From the NCBI GenBank assembly GCA_003260345.1, contig MORC01000002.1, forward strand, positions 62,001 to 126,000: a stretch of 64,000 nucleotides of DNA, written 5' to 3'. The notes under the pieces were generated by a model. That model worked only from the letters and a program-made list of their open reading frames with translations, was not told the origin of the DNA and ran no database searches. The stretch comes from Candidatus Gracilibacteria bacterium GN02-873. GTDB taxonomy: Bacteria > Patescibacteriota > Gracilibacteria > BD1-5 > UBA2023. Shown piece after piece: positions 62,911 through 64,000 of the stretch (position 1 is the first letter of the stretch; each line of letters opens with the position of its first letter). The position numbers were made by a program, and so were the translations under genes.

Positions 62911-63855
62911 ATGAATCTTTCTGATCCGCTTCTAGAAGCTGAAAAATCAATTCTAGAAACTCCAAAAACACAAACAAAAATCAAAATTTCTCGCGCAAAA
63001 ATTCTTTTCACAACACGACCAAAAACTTTTGTGCGTCAACTTTTTTCGAGTGCCAAATTTTTTGTAACTTATATTGCACTTTCAACAACGATCTTTTCAG
63101 TGATGATGGGTGCCATGAATTTTAACGCGTATAGCGCTCGAGTGGCGCATTGGTTCAATCCTGATGCGTATGCGCATGCCGGTGAAAAAATGAATGATAT
63201 TCTCAATAATTCTCACGCTGAAATTGCGGGTGCAAGACAAACGGAGGAAGATATTGAACAGCGCGCGATGATTGAAGAAAAAATTGCGGCGCAAAACCCA
63301 GAAATGGTGTATTCTCGAAAATATGCTTCAGAAAATTTGCTTTCCAATGTGCCTTTGCAGTCAGCAGAAAAAGCTTCATTTTCGGTAGCGCCACAAGAGA
63401 ATCGTATCGTAATTCCGCGCCTTGCGAAAAATATTCCGCTCATTGACGTATATCATGACAAAAATACGCCATTTGAAGAAATGCATGAAATTTTCAAGCA
63501 AGAGCTTACCAAAGGAATTGTTCGATATCCAGGAACAGCTCGTCCTGGCGAAAAAGGAAATGCCTTTATTTTTGGACATTCTTCCAATGTTCCTTGGATT
63601 AAAAGCGATTACAATGATGTTTTTGCATTGCTTGACACACTTGAAGATGGTGATGAAATTATTGTATATTATAATCAGAAAAAATTTGTCTACAAAGTGA
63701 CTGACCGCACGACTGTAAAGCCAGGCGATACAGAAGTGCTTAACGCTCGTGACCCAAATAAAAAAGAAATTTCTCTCATGACTTGTTGGCCAATCGGAAC
63801 AACGCTTGAACGGCTGATTATTTTTGGAGAATTGGTTGAAGAATCCGCATCATAA
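62911..63855 (+). CDS. sortase (class D/E-like)
   Basis: 314 residues. A soluble N-terminus, one membrane helix (about 50-75), a helical spacer (about 85-165) and the sortase domain. The catalytic His lies in FIFGHSSNVP near residue 228, the Cys in SLMTCWP near 292 and the Arg in TLERLIIF just after. Sortases cleave C-terminal sorting motifs and link surface proteins. The start at 62911 fits the promoter; upstream starts would lie within it. No TGA codons. Confidence 0.88.
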   Translation: MNLSDPLLEAEKSILETPKTQTKIKISRAKILFTTRPKTFVRQLFSSAKFFVTYIALSTTIFSVMMGAMNFNAYSARVAHWFNPDAYAHAGEKMNDILNNSHAEIAGARQTEEDIEQRAMIEEKIAAQNPEMVYSRKYASENLLSNVPLQSAEKASFSVAPQENRIVIPRLAKNIPLIDVYHDKNTPFEEMHEIFKQELTKGIVRYPGTARPGEKGNAFIFGHSSNVPWIKSDYNDVFALLDTLEDGDEIIVYYNQKKFVYKVTDRTTVKPGDTEVLNARDPNKKEISLMTCWPIGTTLERLIIFGELVEESAS

Positions 63856-63864
63856 TCATAAAAT

Positions 63865-64000
63865 ATGAATTATACTGGAATTTTTACATATAATACTTCG
63901 GTGCTTCTCTCAGCACCAGATAATCTGATCACGGCCATAATTGCTGTGGTTTTGTCAATAATTTTTGTATTGATCGCACGATATTTTTTGTTGGCGTGTG
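63865..64000 (+). CDS. membrane protein, 3' end outside window
   Basis: 45 residues visible: MNYTGIFTYNTSVLL, then a strong hydrophobic segment (about 22-45). It starts 9 nt after the sortase stop and is probably in the same operon. Identity not visible. Confidence 0.5.
   Translation, partial: MNYTGIFTYNTSVLLSAPDNLITAIIAVVLSIIFVLIARYFLLAC

Noticed and set aside
1..64000. CRISPR arrays
   Set aside because: No regularly spaced direct repeats with unique spacers were found; the heptamer arrays are far too short and closely spaced.

Overview
The window comes from a low-GC bacterium that reads UGA as glycine (genetic code 25). The most likely source is Candidatus Gracilibacteria (BD1-5/GN02) or close relatives in the Candidate Phyla Radiation. 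Under the standard code most genes break into pieces at TGA. With TGA = Gly the pieces join in one frame and conserved glycines return, for example in ApbE, Era, the second UvrA Walker A, RsmE and RlmH. Every gene end I traced is TAA or TAG. CGA is read as arginine in conserved motifs (RluD, RsmE) and a tRNA-Arg(TCG) is present, which argues against lineages that reassigned CGA. Coordinates below are the re-joined genes.

Layout. 1-3.0 kb: the end of a tRNA methylthiotransferase gene, two small unknowns and a CsaB-like pyruvyltransferase. 3.1-5.9 kb: a three-gene redox unit (FMN-binding lipoprotein, ApbE flavin transferase, and a single chain joining a haem membrane domain, rubredoxin and an FAD/NAD reductase). 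5.9-11.3 kb: nusA with a leader terminator, a 2Fe-2S ferredoxin, era, a methyltransferase, tRNA-Arg(CCT) and an rluD-type gene. 11.3-18.4 kb: a minus-strand operon with a VirD4/TraD-like ATPase, a SpoIIE-type phosphatase, a VirB4-like ATPase (frameshifted) and a pilin-like protein. 18.5-22.1 kb: comM, tsaB-like, a PH-domain protein and trxB. 22.1-30.0 kb: a six-gene minus operon ending in comF, then uvrA. 30.3-33.6 kb: S41 protease, glyA and an unknown. 33.6-37.4 kb: rny, lgt and comEC. 37.7-41.0 kb: an S-layer protein behind a very structured leader. 41.1-43.2 kb: sufC-sufB. 43.3-45.9 kb: rsmE, an inverted-repeat-bounded element and rlmH. 46.0-48.4 kb: five tRNAs, L31 and secY. 48.5-58.7 kb: four large unknown proteins around ssb. 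58.8-64 kb: ribosomal protein S1, tRNA-His, a 3D-domain protein, a DEDDh exonuclease, S21, a sortase and a partial membrane protein.

How it fits together. Many genes serve the cell surface (S-layer, sortase, 3D and peptidoglycan-binding domains, Lgt, flavinylated lipoprotein) or DNA uptake (ComEC, ComF, ComM, pilus-like and type IV secretion-like ATPases). The rest is information processing. The most unexpected DNA-level pattern is a set of heptamer arrays (TGTCGAA/TGGCGAA and complements) spaced about one helical turn apart inside coding genes between 2.3 and 34.8 kb. The spacing is usually not a multiple of three, so the proteins do not explain it.
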